This document shows positions 31,011-42,940 of a DNA stretch of 64,000 bases, in pieces. Source of the stretch: Lepidonotus clava (taxonomy: Eukaryota > Annelida > Polychaeta > Phyllodocida > Polynoidae); NCBI GenBank assembly GCA_936440205.1, contig OW387135.1, positions 28,126,792-28,190,791 of the forward strand, written 5' to 3'. Each line of letters opens with the position of its first letter. The first letter of the stretch is position 1. The translations under genes and the position numbers were made by a program. The notes under the pieces are model-generated. The model was not told where the DNA came from. It saw nothing but the letters and a program-made list of their open reading frames with translations, and searched no databases.

Positions 31011-31499
31011 TGGGGGAAGGAAACTGGGTTAATATATGCATATGTAGGGATTATGACACCAGGTGGATAAGTAACTGAATCGGTCTGTGTATAGTTGTAT
31101 ATTCCACTGCCCATACCCATGAGGACGATCTCCCAGGGGGGCGACTTGGTCTCAAACCTGCCCGGATGTGTGTACTGTGTCAAAAAAGTGAAGGAGATGG
31201 GTCCTTTTTCACCCTCAAGTGAGTGAGATGACTCAATATGGGTTAGGAATTCAAGAGAATTTATACATAGTAAATACTAATATAGATAAGAGTTGAAACT
31301 GAACACTTTCCATATAAATTAGGGGAAGTAGAATAAAATAAATATACATTATTGTGGTATAAGCAGTAATGATTCCATATTTCTATTAATTCAAGAAATA
31401 GGGGTATGAAATATATGTCCCTTCATTATGGGTAGGTTTTAGAACTTGTGTTGTCCTTCAAAATGGGTCTGTTTTCAAAACTTAAACACACACATCTGG

Positions 31500-31960
31500 G
31501 TATCAGGAAGGGAAGTCGACCCCACTTTAGAACCCCTTACACAAGCGTCCCTACTTTGGGAGTCCCCAAACAACCCGGGATGTCTGCTCGGTACATGGGT
31601 CGTGCACCTCATCGTTATTCATAACGGCCATGTAATTGTGGGCGCCGAGTTATCAGTAGTCCGCCCCTTCTTGTCATCCCGGCCCAGAGTACAGACGCCG
31701 CCCTAGTCCTGTCTATTAACGCCACCTCGCCCCTGACGTCAGCCTCCAGGAAATGAACCTGACACGTCAGACTGACGTCAGAGCCCACGTCAGACGTTGG
31801 GGGTATGACTGCCGACAGGGGTCGTCGTTTGGGGGGTTAATTAGTCGCCCAGTCGCCACTGCCTGATTGACGGCTTCCTTCCGTAATGGTCGCCACGCAG
31901 GACCGGTTTGGTGCGACTCTTGTCTTAAGGGCGACAATTGCCCCCACTCATACCCACTGT
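31500..31960. promoter_or_regulatory. CRE cluster in a GC-rich block
   Basis: TGACGTCA at 31734-31741 and 31773-31780, with further ACGTCAG half-sites at about 31764-31770 and 31788-31793, put four CRE-type sites in 60 bp. The block continues with CGCCACGCAGG-type GC text to about 31960. CRE sites bind CREB/ATF bZIP dimers (known). Whether this is a promoter or an enhancer is open. Confidence 0.45.
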
Positions 31961-33300
31961 CAGCTTAATCGTGCAGCTGGAACTTGCTTATGTTAAGTTA
32001 GGAATATCAAACTGTTTTTTTGGGGTGATGATATTCCTCTTCGTATGAATGAAAGAACGCCAGGTTACGTAGAGCATATACATTGGATAGAAACAAAGTC
32101 ATTACATTACTAAATATTTATTATGAATATTTACAAGATTTATTTATCAATAACGTACGTACACACGGACGTATTTCTATGAATTTGTACAAAATGAATT
32201 CCATGAACCACCTGCGTCAAGTCATTACCAAGTCATTATATTGTAGCATTAGGCATTGCATGGTCGATTATCATCAGATTCAGTACCTAAATATTATTGT
32301 GTGGGTCGTCAAGTAACCCGGTCATACTCAAATACATTACAATATAAGCAGTTGTTGAAAAAGGCATAGAACTGGCTAGGCTATGATCATCTACTATGGG
32401 GAACCAGCTTAAGTATTTTGGGTGTTTGTCAATACCACTGTCGATACGCTTTTTCCAAGATAAAACTAACTCTACTTGAGAGTGTATCAATGACGTCTTT
32501 ATATAAAGTCTATAAATAAATTTGGGATATCTCTTGTTTTCTGGTATGCTTGAAGATTGAGGTTGGAGCCTGGATGTTATATGGATAAAGGAGTGAAGGA
32601 GTCATACTCATGGCAAGGTCATGGACTACACCTCTATGTTGATCTATTCATTTCATAAAAAAAATCGAACAACCGGAGCTCTTGGTTTCCTAAAACCGAT
32701 CGTCATTGATTAACTCGAACTAGCTCAGATCATGACCCGCACGTTTAAATTTGAGTCACGTGCAATGGCTTCACTCAAGACGTTACATCCGTCAATGAAA
32801 TTGGTCGTGAACTTTCCATTACTACATAGTTTATCGGTCAAACCTACAGAGCTACTATAACCATATTATAGAGAGAAACGATGATCAGTGCGTGATAGAT
32901 AGTTTCAACCAACTGGGGAGGAGGTATGAGGTGAGATATCAGAGAAATCAGTGTGAGGGTAGGGCCCGCAGGGCTGCCCAAAGGCTGATACAGGCGATAT
33001 ATAAATCTTAAAGCTTAGACTAACTGAACAAGTACAACTCATTTCTACTGCCAGAAGTACTTTGCTGTGTTACCCAGCAGGGTGATAACACATTGAATTT
33101 CACCTTGATGTATCAATGATGCCCTAAACTCTTAACTACTGAACTTGTATTACCCTATATGTGATAATACGACCCATCCTCTACCGCCTGTACCGTTTCT
33201 CTAGTCTTCTATTACCTCCATTGCTCCCTTCACTTCACATAATTGCACTTAGTGCTATTCCCATAACCCCTCAACCCTTCTGCCTCATCTCATCACACCT
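31961..33300. other. AT-rich DNA, nothing recognised
   Basis: No supported gene or element in about 1.3 kb. An inverted match to TTATCACCCTGCTG lies near 33075. Confidence 0.4.
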
Positions 33301-33500
33301 GGCAATATAAGGGTTGTTATGTAAGAAGGCTGCTATCTCGCCAAACGTCGTCATGGTTACCGACGGAAGTTAAGGGCCATCTTGGAAAGCCGGGTGACTG
33401 GGAGCCCGGAAGTCGGCTACAATTAAGGCCTATTGTCTTGGGTCGGGACGCCACATTCATTAGAACGCTACTCTCATTGGTCCACTGCCTCTGTGCCATG
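33301..33500. promoter_or_regulatory. YY1/ETS-type promoter-like block
   Basis: GGCCATCTTGG (YY1 type, near 33376), CCCGGAAGT (ETS type, near 33405) and GTCATGGTTACC (RFX-like, near 33348) lie within 70 bp. Such clusters are common at constitutive animal promoters. No adjoining exon is recognised. Confidence 0.35.
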
Positions 33501-34239
33501 TTATAGACAGGAGGGGAACATACTTATTTGAACGACTCAGATCTTTTTTTAATTGTCATTCATAATTTTAGCAGGAATTAAATGTTCAGGTTGATCAGCT
33601 GGCCTCCAACATGGACCTTGGATAGTATTCTACCATCTATTGGTGGGATATGAAACTAGTATTCTCAGGGTTCCCCTTGCTGTTATTCATCAGAATAGGA
33701 GACCTAAGGGGTACGTTTGTGCATGGGGGACAGAATCTTACACACCCAACGTGTTTGGTAATTAAGTTTCGCACCACTTCAGGAATAACTTTTAACATGC
33801 CAGGTGATATTCTATGATCAAGTTCAACACTGGGCTGAAAATCTAACCTTCGGACCCTTGGAGTAGCGGACCAGCTCTCTACTTCTGATATAGTTACCCC
33901 TCCTTTGTACAACTCTAGATTATCTTGATCTTAATTCTCTCATTTTCAAATGTTTTTTGCAAGGGTTATTGGACGGAAATTGCCCATGCAAATTACCAGA
34001 CATTACTACAGGTTATTGCCGTCTATCTTTTCTATATCGGACTGTGGAAGGTGCATTTCAACCTCTAACGTCCTCATTCAATTCATACGTGTTATAGAGA
34101 AATAATTTAATTGTAAACTACTGACGCGTTCTTTTTTTATATGGCGACGAACAATTAACAATGTATTCCTATTCACTAAAACATATATGTACGCAATGGA
34201 AACTTCCAAACGAGAAATCCTCGACAAATCCGACGTGTT

Positions 34240-34680
34240 TGAAACGCAGTGTGGCGTCGCTCGCTTGCCCCTAACGACTTAAAGCCGGCGGACCGGCGGA
34301 AATGGCAGTTGTCCGGCGAGCGCCCACTGCCGACGCCAATTGTAGGGTATCATGTTTGGGCGCTGGTCGCCGAGCAGATTATGCGAGCCAATATTCACAT
34401 TTTGTTCTCGCGACACTTGTCAGGGGAATCAATTGACGGTGTGTGTTGCACGGGGGACTGGCCACCAGCCGGCCTCCACTCTTTGCCACCCGCTACTCCC
34501 CATTACCCATGCCACTATTCCTTGCCACTCACTACCCGCCGCGCTAGCCGCTTATTACTGCCAGACAGCCGCCCCACTTCCTCCACCACCACCTCCACCA
34601 ACACCATCTCCAGCCTCCCACCTATGGAAAGTTAACTTCTCCAACCCAGATATTTTCATCCAGAATGTCTTGATAACATA
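34240..34680. other. GC-rich, CpG-bearing block
   Basis: CpG-rich over 34240-34340, then a C-rich, CCACC-repeat stretch (34480-34620). Two overlapping rightward open frames (128 and 109 codons) in different frames are Pro/Ser/Thr-rich and not recognisable; I treat them as shadows. It may be regulatory. Confidence 0.3.
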
Positions 34681-36600
34681 GGAATAGTCTGTTTTTTCTG
34701 CGGTATAAAAAATGTCTTTAAATACCTCATTAAATGACAAACTCGCAATCCTGAACCCCAAGTCTTATCATTTGGGATTACAGGTTCAAGTTCGACTAGG
34801 TGTGTCATAGCAATTGTACTTGTAGGAACTGTATGAATTATCAATATTCTTGGCAAAAGACACAAGCTAGTGTTACTACGAAGAATCGTGTACCGGTAGT
34901 CATGAATATGCGCATGGAGACAGGTTTAGATGTGAGGCCGTGCCATCAAGAGATCTATGATACTCATTTGACACGAATATCTAGCATATACCACCAGAGT
35001 GCACATGATAGTCACTTAACCTGTTTCAAGCAATCAGCATCTGATTGTTCTGCTTGTGTGTGTCTGTGTGTGTTTTTTTGTTGTTGGTCGGGAGGAGGGA
35101 TAACGTTAATATATATATGTACTTGTGTTTATATACATTCGAGTTTAAAGGTCACCAAGGAAGACGTGCTGTCACAGGAGTGTCGCTGTTTTCATCCTAT
35201 CAGGTGTCCTACAAACCTTATACATGTATTTTATTTCGCTTTTTATGATTCCTGTAAGTAAAAGCCACAGTGCAAAATTGGGTTGGGTCGGGGACTGTAA
35301 ACCTTTACACCTCAGTATCAGCTCGAGTTACTGTCTTAGAAATTCAAAGGCTGAGTTTTATTTTCCATGCAGCAGGCAATTGGTGTATATCGTATTACTT
35401 CAGTAGGTAGACTATTGTTTCCCTTGTGGACATGTGAGATAATCAAAACAATACGATAGTCATATGATGAAGGAGAAACTCGGTAAATACAGAAATACTC
35501 TGAGAAAAACTCTGAAAATCTGCACATCAGCTGATCAGTGGCAACAATCATCAGGGAATACTGAGAGATTTGTATAACGTCTCGAATTGGAGCGGCACAA
35601 ATTAAACACAACTGTATTTGAATAATCGATATTTAAAAAACGAGAGAACCAGAGCTCATGTGTTTGGTTTTCTTCATCATAGGATATAAAACTATAGCTC
35701 GGAGAGTGGGTGGACGTACATAGTGGTCCATTTAGTTATGACTTTCTGGTGGTAAAAAGCGAGGCGAGAAAAAGTGCGGAGACATTTTACACATTGTACA
35801 TTCCATTACCATGGCGCCATAATTGGTGACGTCACTTCGTCATGATTTACCCATCAACACAAAATAATAACATAGTCCAGACTCAGTCATAACAAGCGGG
35901 ACATCTGTTGAACGTACTAAACTTAAATGTTTTGTGTATAAAGTGGCTTTCCCCAAGTACACTGCAATGACCTCTCGACACTTTATAGTTTCTTGAATAA
36001 ATGAAGTCCAATGGGTGTGCACTGAATAATGTGGGTGCAGACTTTTATGAGGCTTGTAGTAGGATGATCAGTCACATATATATCAGCTTTCGCCGTGTAG
36101 GTCATTCACCCTTTCATCCTCAGTTTCCTGCGTTGCTCCGCAAATAACCGAAAACCTCGGACTACTCTCGGCGAATCCTATAGTATTCTTTTGTTATCAG
36201 ACGTTGAGTTAGTTAGAAAGGTGGAACATGGCGTCAGAACCAAACTAAACTGATATTACCCTTACTATTATGTGGCCACTTTTGCTGTGACTTTTGATGC
36301 AGATTTCCCAGAACATTTATGCAGTAACTTTTATGTGAGTCAACCACGAGTATATCGGAAAATAGAAGCGACTACAGTGCCGGTATTAATGCAATGAAAT
36401 CCAAACGTACTGTAAAGATAGGAACAAACCCATACGTGACCAGTTATATGGGGGGAAGTCCAATTGCTAAATAAGCCTGGTCAGCCTAACCCAACTCCCT
36501 GTTATCAATTTAGGGACTTGTCCTTTGTTTTTCTCCCCTGTGTGGACCAACAGTGAACGTCAAACGTGGCGAGCATATAGTGGGGTGGACATGGGCTTTT
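34681..36600. other. Non-coding with one CRE and a CATGGCGCC motif
   Basis: Mostly AT-rich. TTACCATGGCGCC (about 35808) and TGACGTCA (35827-35834) lie close together and may mark a small promoter-like site. A TG-rich run occurs at 35055-35075. The 153-codon open frame at 34800-35261 has no recognised motif. Confidence 0.35.
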
Positions 36601-36639
36601 AGGTTGGGTATTCCTGTGGAGAGTGGGTGGTGTTAGGCT

Positions 36640-36666
36640 GGGGTCGGGGGTCGGGGATCTGAGGGG
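36640..36666 (+). other. Likely G-quadruplex motif
   Basis: Four G-runs of four or five with loops of 2, 2 and 6 bases: GGGG-TC-GGGGG-TC-GGGG, then ATCTGA and GGGG. It meets the usual G3+N1-7 pattern. Role unknown. Confidence 0.7.
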
Positions 36667-37229
36667 TGGACGTCGAAAGGTTAACGCCCTAGTGGGTATC
36701 CTTTGATCATACCCAGCCCGTGACAGGCATTTCCAGACCCGCTTTTGGCTTTCTATATAAAACGGTCAACGGCTCTTATGGTCAGTTTGGGTCATATTTC
36801 ACTATTCATCTATGTTATTTATATAATTATACACACATGTATATATACATGCATATATATGCACAATTGCATTTGGAACGTACTCCCATCGCTTTTACCA
36901 CCTAATGTATTCCCCAAATTTCCCCGAGAAAATCACCATTGTGTCCTGTAAAATAATCACGTTACTTTCTTGTTCCTATCTCTTTACACTGTACGGTGGT
37001 GACAATGATATCCATATTCCCCAATTTGGTTCGTGCAACAGAAAGACTAATAACGTATTCTCACAAAATATATGTGACAACTGTATACCACTCACGGACT
37101 CATGCACTCATGCAGCCTTCCAACATATCTAGTCATTTAATCATGTACAAGTGGTCTTAGTTTCCAGGGTTCACAGGGCCATCTCCAGTGTCCCTGCTCC
37201 TTGTGAGAAGCAGATGATCAGGTAATCAG

Positions 37230-37720
37230 ATATAGACCACCTGTAACCCTCCAACGCCCCTCCCGCCCCTCACCACCCCCCCTGCGGTACAGGCCATTTG
37301 CGGCCGGGTCCTCCCCATTGGATTTCCCTATGCGGAGGTCGCCCCCATTGGATTTCCCTATGTTTTGGCTATAGTGGCTGTTTGTAACATGGCGCTGTGG
37401 CGTCATTGACGTGGCGCTGGCAGGGCGGCGGCAGGACGTAAATTGCCCTGCTCGGACCAATCTGACCGGCGACAAGGAGGCCCTTTGTGGGGCGCCGCGC
37501 CCGCCGGTCGCTTCATTTTGCCGCCCGTTGTCGGCCTGTCACCGGCACAAAGTGGGCGCCGCCCGCCGCCCCCCCGACCGCCCCGCCACCCCGCTCTCTG
37601 TACGGCCACAAGTGGTCGGGAGTCGGCCGGACAGATTGCCCTTTCTGCGCTAACCCCCCAGTGCCCTCCCTCCCACCTGGACACTGACTGTCCATCCCGA
37701 CTCATCCTACGGGTGTGGTC
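37230..37720. promoter_or_regulatory. CpG-rich island with doubled inverted CCAAT box
   Basis: A 30-bp unit beginning GGTC and containing CCCCATTGGATTTCCCTATG is repeated at 37307-37336 and 37337-37366; each holds ATTGG, an inverted CCAAT box. A strongly CpG-rich stretch follows (37390-37660) with overlapping Pro/Arg-rich open frames on both strands, the expected signature of a CpG island. Promoter identity is inferred; no gene is recognised next to it. Confidence 0.45.
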
Positions 37721-39028
37721 TCATCTCCAATACATTCAAGATGTCTTCCACGTCGTACACTTCTCTATTATGTCTTCTTGGGTCAGTGTGGCTGGCTTTT
37801 TTTGTAGTACAATATGTCCCTGCATGTCGTAAGTGTATCATCACTGTTCTTGAAACTCTGCCTAATTTTTGTATACTTTTGTCGACAATTTCTTTCTATT
37901 TTTGTTGAAATTTTCTCCCTTGCTATAACGTTCTTTCAGAGATTTTCCCGATAAAAAGTTATTTTTACATTCATTCAACGGAAGCAGCCAACACTGTTCA
38001 AAGTTTAAACTTTCTGTGCGCGACCTCACGATCTTCAATCCCCTTTCTTCCAAGAATCTGTTTGAAACGGCCATCTAGTGCTCATATTTCGCCATCTTCT
38101 CTCGACCTCCCGTTTCCTTACCCTCAACCCCTTTCCCCTATACCTCACACGTAGACGTTTCTCTATACCCCATTCGGGAGTCCTGATCTGCGCATGGGCA
38201 CACCTTTGACCCAGTTTCCTATGGGTGGACAAGCACGACTTTCAGCCAATCAGGACTCTCAATTGTTCAAGATGGCAGCGCCCACTGGGGCCTCTCCCTA
38301 ACGCGGTATACAGATGATCACCTTGCCCAGGCTATCACCAGCCGTCAGAGGTCGGGTCTGGGTGCGAGCATCAACTGGAACACCTAGCGAAGGCCGAAAA
38401 AGAAATTGTCTTGCTCAGATATCCCGACCAGCCCTAAATTGTTGGCAATACCCTCACATTTGTTTCAAAGATTGTTTTCAAATTGTCACTAAAGATTGTT
38501 TTCAAAATGTTACTAAAAAAAAGACCTAATGGTCAGAATATGACATGTGTTATCTCGGAAAACTCATTCTATATTACAGCAAGTATTGTAGAATGTATAT
38601 ATGTTCAAAACTACATATGTCAATAATTTTGAGTCTTTAAATCATGTTTTTTTAAGAAAAAAATATCCAAAATTAATCAAACATCGACCTGCCTCCCCTA
38701 TGTTTTTTGGCCAACGATAGCTGAACGCGACTATCTGTTCTTTTGGCCTGAAGGCAGAGACACTATACAGCAGACGACATTTGACCCGGTGCCCAGCGCG
38801 CCCTCTGACGGGCCCCTCGAGAATTACCATATGTCACATGATTTCCTGTCAGCTGACTTGGTGCCGCGGGTTTAGGTTTAGGAAAGGGTTTGCCACGTGA
38901 AAACGGGGAATTGAATAAATGGACAAGAATAATGTGGTTAATCCTATATAGGAATCAGGTGTTTAAGTAAATAAAGGAAAAGAAGAATATCATATTCCAC
39001 GATGGTCAAGCCCTATACTCACTTGGCA
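37721..39028. other. Non-coding with YY1-type sites and a small tandem repeat
   Basis: CGCCATCTTC (near 38090) and CAAGATGGCAGCG (near 38268) match the YY1 core on opposite strands. A 24-bp unit AAAGATTGTTTTCAAA plus 8 bases is doubled at about 38466-38513. No gene supported. Confidence 0.4.
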
Positions 39029-39072
39029 ACAAGCCGGCCGACTGATCGGTGCTAAAATGACTGAATATAATC

Positions 39073-39124
<52 letters not shown>

Positions 39125-39235
39125 GCCAATTTTAGTCCTGGATTGAGATAAGGCATGCACCTTTCAATACAGTATACTGACGGGAGATGATAAGAGTTGA
39201 CTGATTTTAGCACCGATTCATTAGCCGACGGTGTA
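39029..39235. repeat. Palindromic element around an (AT)n microsatellite
   Basis: ATCGGTGCTAAAAT (39045-39058) is repeated exactly inverted as ATTTTAGCACCGAT (39204-39217), with weaker matching beyond (GCCGAC and CAGT words). Between the arms is an (AT)n tract of about 45 bp (39076-39121). The whole can fold into a cruciform. It may be a MITE that captured or expanded an AT repeat; no target duplication is evident. Confidence 0.6.
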
Positions 39236-39649
39236 AACATTGTAAAAGTGGATATGGGGCTTTAGACGCACTGAAAATATACCACGTTTGCATTTTCCAT
39301 GCTAGGCCTATATGTTACGGAAAAAAGGAACCATTAAACTTACATAACACTGGCTAACACAGGCTAAATGTAAAAACAAAGCAAAACATGTCATCAATGC
39401 ATTGATATTTAGTCATGACCAGACTGTTATTCCGCGATTAACTGACCGTGAAACACGTGGTGGTTGGCGGGAAGGCAAACAGTTTGTTATCAACCTACAA
39501 ATAGTCAACACCTGGTGTTATTGTCTTGCATTAATTTAACTCAATATCTAGTACATAAAGCAATAGTTATGTTTTCTGTTATACTTGTACATACATATTT
39601 TCTACGTGGTAATCGTTATAACTGTACCAATAGGCTTTTATTACATCTA

Positions 39650-39790
39650 TGTGGAGCTTCATCCTGCTGCAGACTTGGTGCTTTACAAAGCATCCGGTAC
39701 TGACCTGTGTCATTAAATGGTGGTGGCAATAGCAAAAGCTGGGGAATGAAACCTAGGTCTCCAAGTCATGTAGAGTCTAGTCGGGCTCTT
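39650..39790 (-). mobile_element. Possible SINE remnant
   Basis: On the minus strand, a tRNA-like segment with CTCTACATGACTTGGAGACC then a B-box-like GGTTTCATTCC is followed by a body with GTCAGTACCGGATGCTTTG and TAAAGCACC. The order (tRNA-like head, then body) fits a SINE. No A-box is clear and there is no clean tail, so this is tentative. Confidence 0.3.
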
Positions 39791-39999
39791 TATAAAAATA
39801 ACTCGCTTTAAGGTTAAAAAAGGTACATTGTGTATTCAAATTTGTTTCCAGATATATAGCAGACAGTACCAAATTATCCTGTTTTATTTTTAAAGTCTGT
39901 AAATGTGACCACCTAGTATTTCTATCAAAGGAAACCCAGTTATTTTTGTCTCAGGCAAAAAACACTATAATTATTATTGCGGTGGGAAAAGCTATTCAC

Positions 40000-40312
40000 G
40001 TCGGAGTGTCACGCCCAGTCGGAGCCAACCGCTTCTCTGAACTGAAATGCTTTTGTGGTTTCAATGTCATAAAAAGAAACCTTAAACTCTTCTCTCCCGC
40101 TGTGTTTGCGGAGGCGGGCCCCAGTGACCACCCAATACAGGCCTCGAACAAAAAGCACTGTGAAGTGGGAGGCTGACCTGTGTAATAGTGCTACTCGGCG
40201 TTCTGCGTCAGAGGAAGGCCTCCAGACGCCTGATATCCGGTGGTGGAGAGTGCAGCAGCCCGTCCCCCCTGGCCACAGTGGCCTCGGGTGGAAACAGTCC
40301 ACGTACTACTAG
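40000..40312. promoter_or_regulatory. Candidate regulatory block with RUNX-type sites
   Basis: CCAACCGC (near 40026) and TTTGTGGTTT (near 40052) both fit the RUNX core; AGGCGGGCCC and a GC-rich tail follow. The complementary open frames on both strands (40009-40302 and 40106-40312) carry no recognisable domain. Confidence 0.25.
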
Positions 40313-40344
40313 GTTGCTGCTCACAACTTGTTTTTTCTGAGTAA

Positions 40345-40490
40345 GGTTTAAAGATATACTTTTGTCTCTTGGGTTCAGCATTGATTTTGGATGGAAAGAT
40401 GTATATGGTTTTCTTAGTTTGGTTTAAGAATACTTTTTTTGTCTCCTGGGGTTAGCATTAGTTTTGTATGGAGAGGGGTAACTATGATTT
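40345..40490. repeat. Diverged tandem duplication, 76-bp period
   Basis: GGTTTAAAGATACTTTTGTCTC-like text followed by GGTTCAGCATTGATTTTG and ATGGA occurs from 40345, and a related copy (GGTTTAAGAATAC.. GGTTAGCATTAGTTTTG.. ATGGA) from 40421. Two copies. Confidence 0.6.
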
Positions 40491-42450
40491 AGCAATGTAC
40501 GTTACTGTCCTGATTTAACGGTTTTGAGGCCAAAGAATAAACCTACCTAAGGGTTTCTGGAAAAAAACATCGGTCAAAGTAGTACTTGAATGAAGCATTT
40601 TAATTGAAATAACGAATATAAGATTAAAACCTTTCACTGTTCAGTATTCTAAGTGTTAATCAACACTCCTCCTGGTGAATAACACTCACGCCTTACAGTG
40701 TAGGGACCACTTGGGATACGCGATACGGTAAAACGTGGGTAAGCTTAGCACTAGGTTAATCGACGAGCCAGGTTACCTTCTGTATCAAATATAGAAACCC
40801 ATTAAGGGATCCCACCCCGACGTGTTGACACACCTTTCACTTATCTGCACCGTTAATTGTATGGGGCTAAAAATAAGCTTAGCCGGCACTTGTCCGTGAA
40901 TGTTAGTAGTGTAGAGAATTGGCGGATTGTAGAGGGTGCGCAGGGCAGTAGTATAGGAAAATGCACAATTTATTGTGGCGATCCTCAACTGCTGAAATGC
41001 CATATCAACTGCCAAAATATATCAGTTGTTTGTGTGCAGTATCTGTCATTGTGGGGTATTTAGTGAAAGGTGAATGGGAGTATTGTCAATGACACTGTGG
41101 CTGTAGAATAGTGGTTACGAAATATGTTGTCAAGCTTAAATTAAAACCGAGAGAACAACGTTAATAAACGTTAAAATTCACGAATTTACAAATGGAACCA
41201 TAACAAACGGGCTATATTCGCATGAAGGGCAATTATATAAAAAAAAATATGAAAAAGTCCCATCTAAGATGCCACCTAGAATTTGAATACATAAAAAAAA
41301 CCAATGTACTTGATATACATGTCATGCAAAAATAAATCATCAAGTTTGTTTAAATTCCCTGAGTGGCGGATTCTTCACTAAGAAAGGTTAATCTATACAA
41401 AATGTACGCTGAAAGGAGGTGAATAAGGAGAAAAGGTGACTCGGGACGGCGGGCAGAATTCAGTTGTACAAGGTCCTGCACGCCTGCTAAGGCCTCAAAG
41501 GTCAGATTCCACATGCGATGCGACGTTAAGCGACGTCGTCACCCGAAGCGGGAGTCGTGGGCGAGGCTTAAGCCTGTATTCCACCACGCGATTTTAACCA
41601 CCCAAAATTCGACTATTTTTAAACTTGCATTACGAATATTATCTGATTACAGAAACCCATACTGATTACACTCCATTTGAAAAAGAATTAAAAAAAAACT
41701 TTCTAGTTGTATATCTAAATAGTCAGGCCGTTATCCTCACAAACGATTTCGAAAATATCCGATTTCAGAAATCGCGAGTAAAATCATATATATACTAGTG
41801 TAATATACCCTTTAACGTGCGGCGCGCCACCTATCGTCGGGCGGACGGCACACCACGGGTATAGCGGGCGGATTGGGAAGTAGATAGGGGGGAGGAGGGG
41901 GTAAGATGGGGGAGGGGGCTGCAGGCACGCTTGGCCTTTTCTCCTCCAGGCGCCCACTGGAGGAAAGGTGAGCACAGCACGTACCTGGCGTCTTGCGCCT
42001 TGTCCGACCCGGCTTTAACTGATAATTAGCAGCAGCCAAGAGGGGCTAAAGGGGAAGGGGAGGCGAGGGGCAGCCATAGTAGTGGGTGGCGGCCGCGATA
42101 GGCCTACTGACTCGCCCAGAATACCTTGTTTATATATCACCCTAAAGATTTTCGATTAGTAGCGGACATTATTTTTGTCGATTTTGTAATATGAATGTAA
42201 ATGTTATTAGTATCTTCGTATACTAATGTTCAAACAGAGTACTTTTTTTTATTTATTTTTGTTTTTGTAATCACGATTTTTTTAAAATAATGGAATTACA
42301 ATTAAGTCCAATGCGATATTCTTTTGTTAGTCATATTTAGTGTAAAAAGTATATTTGTAGAAGTGCGGAAAGACACGATACCCTAAAAAGTATACCACAC
42401 ACGATACCCCAAAAAGTATACTACAAAAAACAGATCCCATAAATTATTGC
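40491..42450. other. Non-coding with a possible dispersed repeat
   Basis: GCGATGCGACGTTAAGCGACG (shown in part) near 41516 and TTAAGCCTGTATTCCAC near 41570 recur elsewhere (29.04 kb and 47.17 kb respectively), suggesting a degenerate interspersed repeat. A 26-bp unit with ACACGATACCC and AAAAAGTATAC is doubled at 42373-42423. A GC-rich stretch at 41815-42110 has only shadow frames. Confidence 0.3.
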
Positions 42451-42740
42451 TAATACTCCCACACACTGCCGCTGCGCCGCATACCCTTTGAGCCCGGTCG
42501 AGACCACATATCACATGACTCTGGGCCGTCTTGTGCTAAATGACCCGGCGGCAGTGGGCCTTAGATGGCGCCGGGTCTACGACCAACAATAATCAGCCGG
42601 CGTGGGGCCCCTCCAAAAACAACTCCATTCGGCCGCCGTGCACAGGGCTCCGCCATTATAGGACAGGCGACAGGAAATGAAGAGATCATATGATCGGCAC
42701 TCTCCTTCCCCAATCCTCCACTCCCCCCGCGCCTTATCAC
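42451..42740. promoter_or_regulatory. Candidate regulatory block
   Basis: CpG-bearing GC-rich stretch with CGAGACCACA (RUNX type), TTAGATGGCGCCG, ACAATAATCAG and GGGCTCCGCCATTATAGG. Open frames are shadows. Enhancer or promoter role is inferred only. Confidence 0.25.
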
Positions 42741-42879
42741 ACCTCTATAGTTCAGGAGTAAGTAAGATCAGAGGGTCCCTGCATGCATGAAGAAGAGGGG
42801 GACGCCATATAAAGAAATATGGAAAAAGAAGAAGGTAAAGCGGGAAAAAAGTCAAAATGCTGCTGTCAGATTTATTGTG

Positions 42880-42940
42880 AGTGTGTATGTTTGGGAAAGG
42901 TTGCAGGTGTGTGTGTGGGGGGGGGGGGGGGAGGGGGGGC
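42880..42940 (+). repeat. (GT)n followed by a G(14) run
   Basis: A short GT-rich run ends in an uninterrupted G tract at 42917-42930, then GAGGGGGGG. One of eight poly(G/C) tracts of ten or more in this window. Confidence 0.8.

Noticed and set aside
37403-37832. Several long overlapping open frames on both strands
   Set aside because: CpG-island composition leaves five frames open at once; none carries a domain.
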